64,000 nucleotides of DNA. Source: Homarus americanus. Taxonomy: Eukaryota > Arthropoda > Malacostraca > Decapoda > Nephropidae. The stretch spans positions 7,334,031 to 7,398,030 of the forward strand of contig NW_024756914.1 in the NCBI RefSeq assembly GCF_018991925.1, given 5' to 3'. The position numbers and the translations under genes are program-made. Below are positions 50,871 through 62,739 of this stretch, piece after piece. The notes under the pieces were generated by a model. That model made no database searches and was not told where the DNA came from. It saw nothing but the letters and a program-made list of their open reading frames with translations. Position 1 is the first letter of the stretch; each line of letters starts with the position of its first letter.

Positions 50871-51407
50871 GGTAGGCGAATAATGGCATGAGTGGAGATA
50901 GTAAGGGTTAACGATAAAAGTCAGGATGTATCAGTGTGAGTCAGGGTGTACAAAGACGAGGAGGGATAGTGTGTACAAAAGTGGTTAGAGTAAATGTACA
51001 TAAGGACAAGGATGTACAAAAGTTATGCGAGTCAACGTGTACAAGCACAAAGGGTGTGTGAATTGCGGTGTAGGTGAACAGGGGTCATGTGTAGCAGAGT
51101 AACATAGGGGTGTAGCCAGGTGGGCGGTCTTACCTACAACACGCACACACACCAGCTGGCCACGCCTCGCCTCGCGCCCCACAATAAAGTGAAGCCTGCA
51201 ACAAGCGCTCCACCTCGACTTGACACCAACTTTACCACTCCGACCAACCTGCACTAGACAGTAGCCACGCCTCCTACAACTCCTTACACACCACGCCCCT
51301 TGTTAACAATTTCCAGTAATTATCGCAAAGTGATTTTTTCATGTCCTAACTATCCCTTTAACAATAATGCACATATGAAAAATTTACAAATTGTTTTCTT
51401 GTCTTAG

Positions 51408-51408
<1 letters not shown>

Positions 51409-51494
<86 letters not shown>
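51409..51494. repeat. (AT)n microsatellite, about 86 bp
   Basis: Perfect AT run about 300 bp from the CpG-rich block. Confidence 0.98.
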
Positions 51495-51497
<3 letters not shown>

Positions 51498-51799
51498 AAA
51501 ACTGATTGTAAATTAAACTAGTTGAAGAGTGTATAGACAAACTGCCTCCATGTTCCACCACGCAGCACTACTCCGCCAAAATAAGGAATAATACCTATTG
51601 TCTAACTTCGGTAACATCACGATAACTTTTTTCCGGTACAGTATCCAGTAAGGTGAACTTTCCTTCATCAGAGTACAACACATTTCTGAGTTTTGCTGAA
51701 GGGCATCAAAAGGTTAGACACTAAACAACCAGGTTGTAGACAACAACTGCGTCCTCAGAACACGACAAACCATATCAACTCTAAAGAACAGAGCAACAA

Positions 51800-52500
51800 A
51801 ATGTGCCAGCGTGCCGACGCGGGAGGTGGGCAGCGAGCTCCGCTACTGCAAGCTTGGAGTGCCACTCTAGCACTGCCGCCACTGACAACACAGCACCACC
51901 ACCTACCCCCCCCCCTGATGGCGGACCTCGAGGAGGAAGAGGAGAGGAGTGGACTGCCAGCAGACATGCAGGGGAGGGAAGCGGCCAGAGCGTGAATGGC
52001 TTGAGGTCGCGGGCGTGTGGGCGTGCTCACCGAGGTCCGGCACGCCCGCGGCCACGGCCCAACAACGAGACAGAAGAGGATCACCTGGCGGAATCTTCCA
52101 TGGCGTGAAGATAGACGGGAGAGGAGAGGAGCGGAGGTCAAGAGCTCACCTTACGACCGTCCCTTGCTCCGCCGCCCGACAACGGCAGCCACACTATACG
52201 CACGACACACACAGCAGAGGGCGGCACCACACGGTGCGGGGCTCAATGAGCAGGCGGCCACGGCGGGCGGCGATGGTCAACACTGCACACGGACTGGACT
52301 CCCACGGGCGCTACAACAAGGTCCCGGCCACCACCTGCTCACCAGACCACTCAGCCAACACTGCCGCACCCGCTCCCCCCCGACGCTCACCACTTCCTCG
52401 CCCGCCCGCGCGCGCACGTACATACGAACACACGTACGCGCACGCGCCACGCACGCGCCACCACCACGCACTCGTATGCCTCGCACATTTCACTCCAGCA
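51800..52500 (-). promoter_or_regulatory. GC/CpG-rich block, candidate promoter and first exon(s) of the minus-strand gene
   Basis: This block is the most CpG-rich non-tandem sequence in the window and stands out against AT-rich flanks. On the minus strand it holds three consensus donors: CTG|GTGAGC (intron from 52342), AAG|GTGAGC (from 52149) and CG|GTGAGC (from 52030). I noticed no equally good donors on the plus strand. This suggests one or more alternative 5' exons transcribed leftwards, toward the ELAV exon 27 kb away. Long open frames exist on both strands, including one of 279 codons on plus and 128 on minus. They are Arg/Ala/Pro-rich and look like the by-product of high GC, so no protein is called. 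No TATA box was recognised. Confidence 0.35.
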
Positions 52501-52559
52501 ATACAAGCTATCTTCTTGAATTTTTACCGTACTGTTTGCAGTTTCACTTTCATCTTCCC

Positions 52560-53360
52560 GTAAGCATTCTTTATTGCAGCCGTTGGTTTATTCATCTATT
52601 AATGAGCTTGAGTAAAGGGAATGAACGCAAGAGGGGAGGGGTGGGGTGGGGAGCCAGGCGCCGCCCACCAATGACTGGTGGAGGGTGGCCCGTATCACAC
52701 CGCCCGCTACTACCGCCCACTATCTACACCCAGCCACATGGGATGCCCGTATACACTAACCGCCCACCAACACACCTCGCCTTGCACCACAACAAAGGCG
52801 CCAATAACCTCGCCCGCTGTCACCCGCTTACCACAACTAGTGATGAGCCATATTGACGCTCAAACAAAACACCGACTTCTAATTTAACATCACTCCATAA
52901 TACTCTATAAGCAGCTTACAAGGTTGACGCCGCCCAGGAATAATTTGACTGGGCATACTTGATGTGATGTTTCAAGCTAGTTTTACAGATTTCTTCCTGG
53001 TGCTTTATTACTCTTGGTATTAACACCAAAAAATCTAAATATATCTAAAATTTTCTTGAATACAAAATATAATACATTGATCTAACCTTAAAAACGACAC
53101 ATACACACACATCGGGATATAAACCAGATGCACACACCACACCTAACCTTGGCCTGTGACTTTCCTCTCATTAAATCAGTCGACAGAAATTTACGAAAAT
53201 TTAATGGACGTAGCGTGAATATTAATAAAATCACATCAGAGTTGACCCGCCAATATCTACGTCGGGAAACTTTAGTGTTTTTTTTGTTTTTTTACCTGCA
53301 CACTTACGTTATTTGATTATAGTGTTTCCTGGGTGTTTCTTAAGAGAGTTTTGACTTTTA
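52560..53360. other. Noncoding
   Basis: GC-rich CGCCC DNA to about 52840, then AT-rich unique sequence. No gene recognised. Confidence 0.4.
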
Positions 53361-53364
53361 ATAC

Positions 53365-53366
<2 letters not shown>

Positions 53367-53415
<49 letters not shown>
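53367..53415. repeat. (CA)n microsatellite
   Basis: About 24 perfect units. Confidence 0.97.
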
Positions 53416-53417
<2 letters not shown>

Positions 53418-53682
53418 TCCAGTATAACAGCTACAATAAAACGGTGTAACATTGTCTAAGGTATAACACAGACAGACAGATAGCCAAACACACAGACACA
53501 AACACGGAGGGATGCGGTTTAAATGTCTCTATATACCAAAGACAAGAGATATATTTGTGGAGCAAGTTTGTTTAGTGAAGGGACGGATGGAGGGGGGGGG
53601 GGGATGTTGTCATTCTGCATCCCGATTACCAAGTGAGAGAAGGACCTTTAAATCGTTGCTTAAGATGGTAGAAGGTCAAGGT

Positions 53683-53985
53683 GTTCGTGGCTACGATTTA
53701 AGGGAAGGTCCGTGGCTACGATTTAAGGTAAGGTCCGTGGCTACGATTTAAGGTAAGGTCCGTGGCTACGATTTAAGGTAAGGTCCGTGGCTACGATTTA
53801 AGGTAAGGTCCGTGGCTACGATTTAAGGTAAGGTCCGTGGCTACGATTTAAGGTAAGGTCCGTGGCTACGATTTAAGGTAAAGTCCGTAACCGTGGCTAC
53901 GATTTAAGGTAAGGTCCGTGGCTACGATTTAAGGTAAGGTCCGTAACTACGATTTAAGGTACGGTCCGTAACTAGAACTTAAAGC
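53683..53985. repeat. 25-bp minisatellite carrying a donor-like motif
   Basis: About twelve copies of a 25-bp unit containing GGCTACGATTTAAGGTAAGG and TCCGT. Each copy includes AAG|GTAAGG on the plus strand. Confidence 0.97.
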
Positions 53986-54179
53986 AAGGCCCCAGGTTAG
54001 GATTAAGGTTCGAATTTTAGGACAATACTTAAAATTTAAAGGTATGAAGGGGATGTAAAACTAGTACCACTGACTGTCTGTCTGTCTGTCTCCCGCACAC
54101 ACAGCCTCTACTGCTCCAGACGCTCCCTTAAAACCGGTATGGGACACCGACTCGTGAACGCCAACCTTGACGCAAATCA

Positions 54180-54465
54180 CAACGCCGAAGCCAGGGGGAA
54201 GGCGGAGAAGGGGAGAGGAGAGGGGGATAACATCCCTTCACCCTTCTACTGAGATGCGAATTAAAACGGGTGCGTTAAACAGCAGGGGGCAGGGAGGGGA
54301 GAGAAGGGCTAGTACAAGAGAGAGAGAAGGGGTAGGAGGAGGAGAGAAAAGGGGGGAGGAGGAAGGAGCGAGAAGGAAAAGGAGGAAAGAAACAGGGAGG
54401 ACGAGAGAAACGGGTAAGGAGGGGAGAGAATAAACAGGGAAGGAGAAAGAGAGAGGGGTGATTTA
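54180..54465. repeat. Homopurine G/A-rich tract
   Basis: GGAGGAGAGAAAAGG-type sequence on the plus strand, irregular. Confidence 0.8.
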
Positions 54466-54754
54466 TGCAGTGAGGCTTGAGTCAAACCAAAAAGTTTCAA
54501 TTGCCTCTAATAACACCCCCCAGCACCAGCTGGCGTTCTCTCTCAATTTAATCACATTTAAAAAATTAAGTTAGTACCCATCTTTTAGCACATGGGTCCC
54601 GCTCTACTAGATATTTGAGCTATTTTATGCTTCCGTCACCTGTCACAATACGGATCAATTAAAAATAGCCTACCCAAGGTGCTTCATTTGGCAGCCTGCT
54701 CTCTCATAAAGCTCTGCTCGCTAGGCAAAACCTATTACTGACGTCGTGTACACC

Positions 54755-54975
54755 CTACCTGCTACCCCGGCCCTCACACTCCACTCTGTGCCACCCCGGC
54801 CCTCACACCCCACCTGTTACTCTCGGCCTCATTAATCTACCTATTACCCCGGCCCCTCACATTCCCACCTGTTACTCCTGGCCCTCATACACCCCACCTG
54901 TTACCCCGGCCCTCACACCCCACCTGTTACCCCGGCCCTCACACCCTACCTGTTACCCCGGCCCTCACACCCTAC
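54755..54975. repeat. 26-bp minisatellite
   Basis: About eight copies of a 26-bp unit containing CCCCGGCCCTCACACCCTAC and CTGTTA. Confidence 0.95.
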
Positions 54976-55009
54976 AAGTGCTCGCCGTTCGCTTACACAC
55001 TCTTCGATA

Positions 55010-55195
55010 TTTGCTGTGTACACTGTTCCATACCCTAGCTAGATATACAAAACGTGGTGTACACTTTCAAACCACCCTTCAAGTACACTGTTCTACACCC
55101 TAGATGCACACGGTGTACATTGTTACATACCCTAAATTTGTGCAGTGTTTCATACCCCATGCGATGTACACTGTTCTACACCCTCAATGTACAGT
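55010..55195. repeat. Degenerate GTACACTGTTCTACACCCTA repeat
   Basis: Five diverged copies of GTACACTGTTCTACACCCTA with variable spacers. Confidence 0.75.
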
Positions 55196-55276
55196 CAACG
55201 AGAATTTAAAGAGGGGTGGAGGAACGCGAGGGGATGTTGAGGGAAATAAGGGTGGAAGCGGAGAACAGGTGACGAA

Positions 55277-55305
55277 TGAAGAGAGAGAGAGAGAGAGAGA
55301 GAGAG
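55277..55305. repeat. (GA)n microsatellite
   Basis: About fourteen GA units. Confidence 0.95.
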
Positions 55306-55567
55306 CGTGGACGGTGTGGAGGGAGGGGAGGTAGAGGGAGCAGGTGACGCGTGCAGTCATCTGTCTCACCACATTTCGTTGTTCCCTCACACACACTATA
55401 TACGTGAAGACAGGTATACTATGCTCTGAGGTACATAGTGAACAACTGAGCACAAGAAGACGCGGCTGTGTATTCGTGTTACTGTGCATGCAAGGCAGTG
55501 TGCACGAGCCTTGTGTTTGCCCTGTGCCTCTGAGGGTGCTTGTGCTGCCTGAAACATCTGTAAACAC

Positions 55568-55602
55568 AAACAAACAAACAAACACACACACACACACACA
55601 CA

Positions 55603-55633
<31 letters not shown>

Positions 55634-55675
55634 GCACGCACGCACACACACTCTCTCTCTCTCTCTCTCTCTCTT
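55568..55675. repeat. CA / ACGC / CT compound microsatellite
   Basis: CAAA, then CA, then CGCA and finally CT units in series. Confidence 0.95.
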
Positions 55676-55689
55676 CCTGCAGTTTAATG

Positions 55690-57080
55690 TTCCTGACTAT
55701 CTCTCGGAGAGGCCATTATTATCCTTGTTTTCAGAGGATTATACGTATGTTAAATTATTTCTCTAAAGTGTTGAGAGTGGCAATAGGCCGTATGAGGTTC
55801 TCACTGAGTAAACATCCACACACCGTCTCGCGCAGCACACACCTGCTAACACCTATAGCTATGGATGGTGTGCGCGTCATTTACAACTGGCTATACGCTC
55901 CGTTACTACGGCAACTGTCCCAACACTATACACTACAATGCTCTACATCAGCGAGCGACTGTTGATAATTCACGTTTGGCTGTAAGTGTTGTTAGAGCCG
56001 GTGTCATCCTTCAAAGCGTCGCTCCCCTCCTGAACGTACAGTTTTCATTATTAAGTGCCTGTCCCTCTATCCCAATCACGTAAATTTCGCTCGGTGAATG
56101 CTATTGTACTCGTCCGTCCAGGGTAACAAGCAATCAAAGTGACAACACCCAACCCATCGATCACCAAGCCAACTGTGTTATTGTATCCTCGTGAAATTGT
56201 GATTTTGTCCCTCATAAGGGCCTTTGAGCAATAATGAAAGTTATGTCGTGTATATTATCAGAAAATTACCCTTGCCAGCATACTGTGTACAGAATCAACG
56301 GCCCATGCAGCACACCATCAAATTATAGCCAAAGTTAGGAGTCTAATGAACACAACTTAGCTACACTCCGGCCAGCGCCAAGGTCACGGGTTTCGGTAGT
56401 TTTATTCCTGGACTACAGTACGACGGTCTCCCCGCGTCTACCATAAACTCAAGAGGACCATCTTCAACACCAGAAAATCTGCCACAATGTCATGCGTTCA
56501 TCTCAATTTCTTTTGCGGAGGAAACTAGACAGATGTGTATGTTAATAAGACCTCCTCATTACTGCCCGACCCACCAGTGATCTAGGACAGCCTCGTGCGC
56601 CTGAATATGCCAAGAGAAGAGGAGTTTCCAAGTTCCAATTTACAGCCCAGCGAGAACAAAGGATCCACCTTAATTGTGAAAGCCCAACACCTTACAACGC
56701 CTGGTTCTTCCTGCTAAGTCGTTTAACCTCCACCGACTTGAGGCAACTAATCCCGAGTGTTTTCTGCGCTCTATGGATCCCTTAGGTCGGCTGCATCACT
56801 TTACTTCTCGCCGGGGACACACTGTAAGCTGCCTTAACATCCACACATCTCCTTTACTGTCTCCAATCCCGATAATAATTTTCTGGAATGCTACTGTCTA
56901 CTGCCCTGACAGCTTGTCTATCTCGTGTGAGCCTTCCCTTTCACTACCTCTACTTGTGTCAACCTAACCTTCCTGGTAAAGTCGGAGGCCAGGATAATAG
57001 TGATCATCTTAGTGCTACTGTGACCAACCTTCTGTCAGCGGTGGTAATATGGATCACTGAATGTGTTGGGTGCCCAATCT
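55690..57080. other. Unique, repeat-poor sequence upstream of the 57.1-kb exon candidate
   Basis: About 1.4 kb of sequence of mixed composition with no tandem repeats, which is unusual for this window. No recognised protein. Confidence 0.4.
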
Positions 57081-57104
57081 CGCTTTCCTATTTGCTTGCT
57101 GCAG

Positions 57105-57334
57105 CTTCCATGCGGGTCTTTGACGTGTACATGGGAGCTGTGGGCATGAGCACCGGGGTGCCGCAGGCGTCGTGTGCAAGGAGGGGAGCCACAGGCGATA
57201 TGTCCATTGGCCGCAGAGGCGTATACAACATGGGGATGGAAGGAGGGGTGCCAGCAGACGTAAACAACAGTGCCTTACACGAGGTGAAGCTACGTGTCAT
57301 GGTCCTGGCTGACAGTGACGTCATCAACACCTAA
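57105..57334 (+). CDS. Candidate terminal coding exon, unknown product
   Basis: A near-ideal acceptor, TTTCCTATTTGCTTGCTGCAG, ends at 57104 (the pyrimidine tract starts near 57084). It is followed by an open frame to TAA at 57332-57334. After two bases the frame reads SMRVFDVYMGAVGMSTGVPQ and continues for about 75 codons to VMVLADSDVINT. Nearly half of its codons begin with G and third positions favour C/G, the bias expected of coding DNA. An ATTAAA polyadenylation-like hexamer lies near 57446. The antisense strand is also open over most of this stretch, so the coding strand is not certain. No domain is recognised. Confidence 0.28.
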
Positions 57335-57339
57335 CGAAG

Positions 57340-58627
57340 AGTTCAGGGCGGCGCGCGTGATGAAACACCATTATTTTCCTTCAAGTTTTCTTGTATATTG
57401 TACTAGCTGACTGGAGTGGGTGACGCAAGGAATGTGGGAGGAAAATTAAAGTGGCCGTGGTGAGGAGACAAGACACACCGGGAACCTTCAAGTGTACCAC
57501 AACAGTTAAACGTCTGGTGCAATCAATATATATATATATATATACACGAGAAATTGAGACTATGCACAAGGGTGAAAGGTTGCCAGACATAACTCAAGTG
57601 TTGCACTGTTAACGGCAGCACCGTGCAACACACACAGCCTGTAAGCAACGAGCAGTGCTCTCAGATCAACTTTCGAGTGAAGAGGTAAACAGCAGGTACT
57701 GTACTGTAGCTACCAGACACGGAGGGGAACTTGGTGGTACAAACAGCTACCGTACAGTAGTTACATAGCAAGTGTTAGTCGAGTCAACCTGCTGCGTCCG
57801 TTTACCCGGTGGACAAGTACAAGGCCGGGAGAAAATAAGTACCTCGTGGTATAAACAGTTGACAAAGCGAGCAAGTGTCTGGTGATGGCAAATGCACCAG
57901 CTGCCAACGATAACAAGTTTCTCGTGGTGCATATTTAATGTCTTCCGGTACAACATGCCGCCACAGATAACGTACGTACGTACGTGTGTGTGTGTGTTAC
58001 AAGAGGAGAACTTGCCTTCGATAGCACTAACACCTCTGTAATGTATTATGAAATACCAACAGCAAAAAGTATCTCATAAGAACTCTCATCTACCCATACA
58101 AACACACTATCTCACAGTTCTCTTAAATGCAGTAATTACAACACTACTTAATAAACCCATATTATTAACAAAAACACGACCCCTCTTTAGTGTTCAATGT
58201 TAGCCCAACAAATCCTATCATTAAGTCCTTACCGGTGTTCAACACACACCAGTTAACACGGGCATGGGGTACTGCACGTCTGGCTAGTACTCGCCTTTAT
58301 CCATGTCAACAAATGCATCGCCCTCAACCTCCAAAAGATCCGGTACAGTACCCACGTGTTGTGATAACCAACACCACACAGACCACACCAAGCATCTTAC
58401 ACACCATAGTTCCCCGACCTTTAACAACGCACGCACGCACACACACTACAGTATTTACCGGCCTGCGAGAACAATCACATTTTACTACATTATAAAGCAC
58501 ATCTAGCGAACGAATACTTACACCTCAAGATTAGATTAACCACCGAAAAATAAAATAAAACTAGCGAACTAAGATAAAAAAAAAAGGTTTAAAGCTCCCT
58601 CCCTCCCTCATCTCTGTAACAATACAT

Positions 58628-58670
<43 letters not shown>

Positions 58671-59320
58671 ACTGATATCCTCGACACCACTTTTCAAATA
58701 ACTTGAACTTTAGGGAGCAACAAGTGAGAAGCGTCGCGCAAAACCAAAGTGGGATGAAGGAGAGGGTGGAGAAGACCCACTTGAGACAACGAGATAATAT
58801 TTAGTTCTTACCAGTCGGTCGGGCGGTCTCCAATAACCTAAGATAACGACTACTGAAGCTATAGTGTACCTTCGTGTATAAACTGGAACACATAATATAG
58901 GGAGGAGGAACTGTAGACATGACATACTAAGGGCGTGTATAGACTGAGGTGCGCTCTTTGCGTTCTTGTTATCTGTCTGTCTTCCCTCCACAGTATATGA
59001 TCTTCCACTTGTGTAAAACTTGTTCTAAAATGTACACACACACACGCACAAACACACACAGACACACACACACACACACACACAGAGCAGTGACTTTATC
59101 AAAACCATTCTCTCGCTTCCCCTCAATTAGCGTCTTGAGAGTAGCACTTTGTCTTCCCCGATCTTACGTCGTACTTAAGGTCTGTGCTGACGTCATACAA
59201 CAACAGATGGAGTAAGAAAAAGTTAAATGTAAGATAGTTAATAATAATAATAATTCAGTAGAGCCAAAAGGTAAATCGTCAAATATATCGAAGTGTTCAT
59301 TATTCGACTGACAATCACAC
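57340..59320. other. Noncoding with CA/AT/ACGT microsatellites
   Basis: AT at 57526-57543, ACGT units at 57970-57984, CA at 58632-58669 and 59036-59084, and AAT at 59240-59253. No gene. Confidence 0.5.
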
Positions 59321-59332
59321 CACCTTGCACCA

Positions 59333-60130
59333 TCTTCCATCAACACACACTCACACTTCACACCATCAACACCGCCCACCATCAACACACCCACACCATC
59401 AACACACACTCAAACTCCACCATCAACACACACACCTCCACCATCAACACACCTCCCTACATCAACACACCTCCACCATCAACACACACACACTTCACCA
59501 TCAACACTCCACACCATCAACACACTCCACCATCAACTTTTTACCTCCACCATCAACACACACACCATTCACCATCAACACACTCACCATCAACTTCCCC
59601 TCCACTGTCTCAACACACACACCTCCACACCATCAACACACACACTTCACACCATCAACACACTCCACCATCAACACACACTCCACCAACACTCCACCAT
59701 CAACACAAAACTCCACCATCAACACACACCTCCACACCATCAAACACACACACCTCCACATCTTTTACACACTCCACCATCAACACACACACCTCCACAC
59801 CATCAACACACACACACACACCTCCCACACCATCAACACACACACACTCACCATCAACACACACACTCACATCAACACACACACACACTCACACCATCAA
59901 CACATACACACCATCCTTACACCTCCCACCATCAACACACACACACACACACACTCACCATCAAAACACACTCACACCATCTTCCCACACTCACACCATC
60001 AACACACGCCACCATCAACACACCTCCCACACCATCAACACACACACTCCACCATCCAACACACACACACTCCACCATCCTTTACACACACACCTCCCAC
60101 CATGTACACACACACACCTCCCACACCATC

Positions 60131-60167
<37 letters not shown>

Positions 60168-60171
60168 CATC

Positions 60172-60267
<96 letters not shown>

Positions 60268-60445
60268 ATCACACACACACCACCATCAACACACACACAC
60301 ACACCATCACACACACACACCATCAACACACACACACACACCATCAACACACACCACACCATCAACACACACCACACATCAACACACACACACACACACT
60401 CCACACCATCAACACACACACACACACACACACACACCATCAACT
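59333..60445. repeat. 1.1-kb CACACA/CCATCAACA array with long perfect CA core
   Basis: Units of the form CACCATCAACACACACAC of variable length, with a nearly perfect (CA)n core at about 60168-60266. The 386- and 387-codon His/Thr/Ser/Pro frames on the plus strand and the Cys/Val frames on the minus strand are translations of it, not genes. Confidence 0.97.
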
Positions 60446-60459
60446 CCAATTAACTCTTT

Positions 60460-62680
60460 TGAGAAGTATTTACCACCACTTTCCTTAACACATTGATCAT
60501 CCTCTTACCAAGTGAAAAAGTGCGTAAACCCCCTGAATGATGAAGTGTGTGTACAAACACCTATAACCACCTAACTCCATAATCCTATTCATCTGCAATC
60601 TTCTTAACTCTCTGGGTCAATCTTTTCAGCTGGAGGTTGAGTGAGCTGTTCGCTGCCTCTACCTCATTTTTTAATACCAAGATAAAAAAAAATATAAATA
60701 CGAAATGTGAGTTTTATTAATGTTGTCAAGTACTCAAGTGGTTGATTTAGTTTAATTCTTCTTCAGTTTCCTCTGTATACGCACTTTAACTTAACCTTTC
60801 CGTAGAATCTCACGAGATAGTCGCCTCCCCTTTTCCAGTGGATATTATCATATATACCGACAGACAAAGATAAGTGCAGCCAACTCCCATTTTCCGTGAC
60901 GAGGATAAAAGATTGGCGTCTTTCTTTCATCACCTTAATTACCGCCAGTAACACTAATAATAACTAGGCCTATACGCGGCAGATCAAAGGGGTGTTGAAT
61001 CCTAATATTACCTTAGTTTATCTTCACAGTAGCTGCCAAGTATGACCTTATCTTCTTCAACAGATTATAAATAAATAATAAAAGTTCAGTATATTTACAC
61101 AAAGTTTGTTCAGGGGAAAATTAATGAATAACCTCAACATACCTATCCTGCCATTTTCTGTTTCTTTACACGCGCGCACACTTACTCCAGTGAATAATAA
61201 ATAATATCCAAACCAATCCAGGAGTTGAGACCCTCGGCTACTGCCACACCATTCCATTAGTCTGCCACACACACACACACACACAAGCCGGCTAATGAAT
61301 GCTACTACAACTACTGTGTCAAGAGTTTCTATGTACATCACACAGGGGATTGATACTTAATCCCTTGACAAGGTTCTGAATGTTTAAATGGGATGCGTGT
61401 TTAACAAAGATGAAAACGTCAAACTGGGATTACCTGAGAGTTCCAATACCTGTACTGTACCCTCAAACACACACACAGGGCAAAATATATATATATAAAC
61501 TCGGCCACGACCAAAATATCTCCCAGGTTAAATATAGGACTCTGACGGCAAGAAACACACTTTATGGACCCGATGTCTATTATACCCCTTCATTGTCCGG
61601 CCAAACAATATAAACATTTTCAACTTTCACGCGAGAATAATGATGGTAAAGGTTAATGAATACTCACACTCTCTCACACTCTCTCTCTCTCTCTCTCTCC
61701 TAGTGGAATTTATATCAACCCCGCCACCTATATAAACTTAGTAATAGTTCATTTAATCGCAAGTGAAAAATATACCTTACCTTTTTATACAGACTAGTGT
61801 TATATACTTCACCATAAAAGGGGTCTACTATAACACGTCATCTCCTATGCAATATAAGCTATAGTCACACCTTCATCTCCCGGACACAATAGACCTATAC
61901 ATATCACACTTGGCTCCTACACCGTTTACAATCACACTTATATACTTCCTATACAATATAATCTAGTCACTATCTCCTGGACAAAACTTATCTACATCAC
62001 TCATCTCCTGGGCAATGCTGACCTACATCACACTTACCACCCCCAATACCCCCTCCCCTCACACACACACACACTCACTCACTTTAAACCGTCAACATTT
62101 TAGGGCCGATATAGAACGTGGTGCTTGAAGGCCTCTCCTGAAGGAACGTTTTGAGTCTCCCCACTCTCACCAGGCGTGACATCACGACTGCATTAGTGTG
62201 GCGCGGTAAGGAGTGCTCGCCTGCACGCCCGCCCTTGAGGTGTGAGAAGTGCTGGTCAAGGTCCCCTGTATTCCCGGAGCCAAGCACTCTCCACCACACA
62301 CTCTAGCACTCACAGCCACGCACTCTAGCACTCACAGCCACGCACTCTCCAACATGAAAAACACCACAACACGTCTTTATGCCTTTCCGATGACCTACTC
62401 CCGAGCAGCTCCGAATACCCGACTATATATAAATTCCACGTGAACAAAAGGAACAAGTTCTTCATCAACATGTGTACTCGTGGCATATATTCTGATAACT
62501 TCTCCAACTATGATGTAAAATCGAAGCAAACTACACATTCTGCTCTCACACAAGGAACGGTCATAACAAACCCTTACACCTACCTACACCCCCCAAAAAT
62601 ACCCTGTAACAAATCTTTAGTGCGAGGCTGTAGTGATATATTATTACAGGAATTAATCTCACGTGTTAATAGTTGCTAGC
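60460..62680. other. Noncoding, AT-rich
   Basis: CA at 61266-61285, CT at 61680-61700, CTCACA near 62060-62080 and a two-copy ACTCTAGCACTCACAGCCACG repeat near 62300-62345. Nothing recognised as a gene. Confidence 0.45.
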
Positions 62681-62681
62681 C

Positions 62682-62683
<2 letters not shown>

Positions 62684-62731
<48 letters not shown>
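62684..62731. repeat. (GT)n microsatellite
   Basis: About 23 perfect GT units. Confidence 0.97.
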
Positions 62732-62732
<1 letters not shown>

Positions 62733-62739
62733 TCCTGCG

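Noticed and set aside
51949..52856. Long plus-strand Arg/Ala/His frames (204 and 279 codons) in the GC-rich block
   Set aside because: Overlapping frames on both strands are open, as expected for high GC. Composition is not protein-like and no domain is seen.
59293..60488. Two overlapping 386-387-codon plus-strand open frames
   Set aside because: Pure translation of CACACA/CCATCAACA repeats, with no non-repetitive domain, and both frames equally open.
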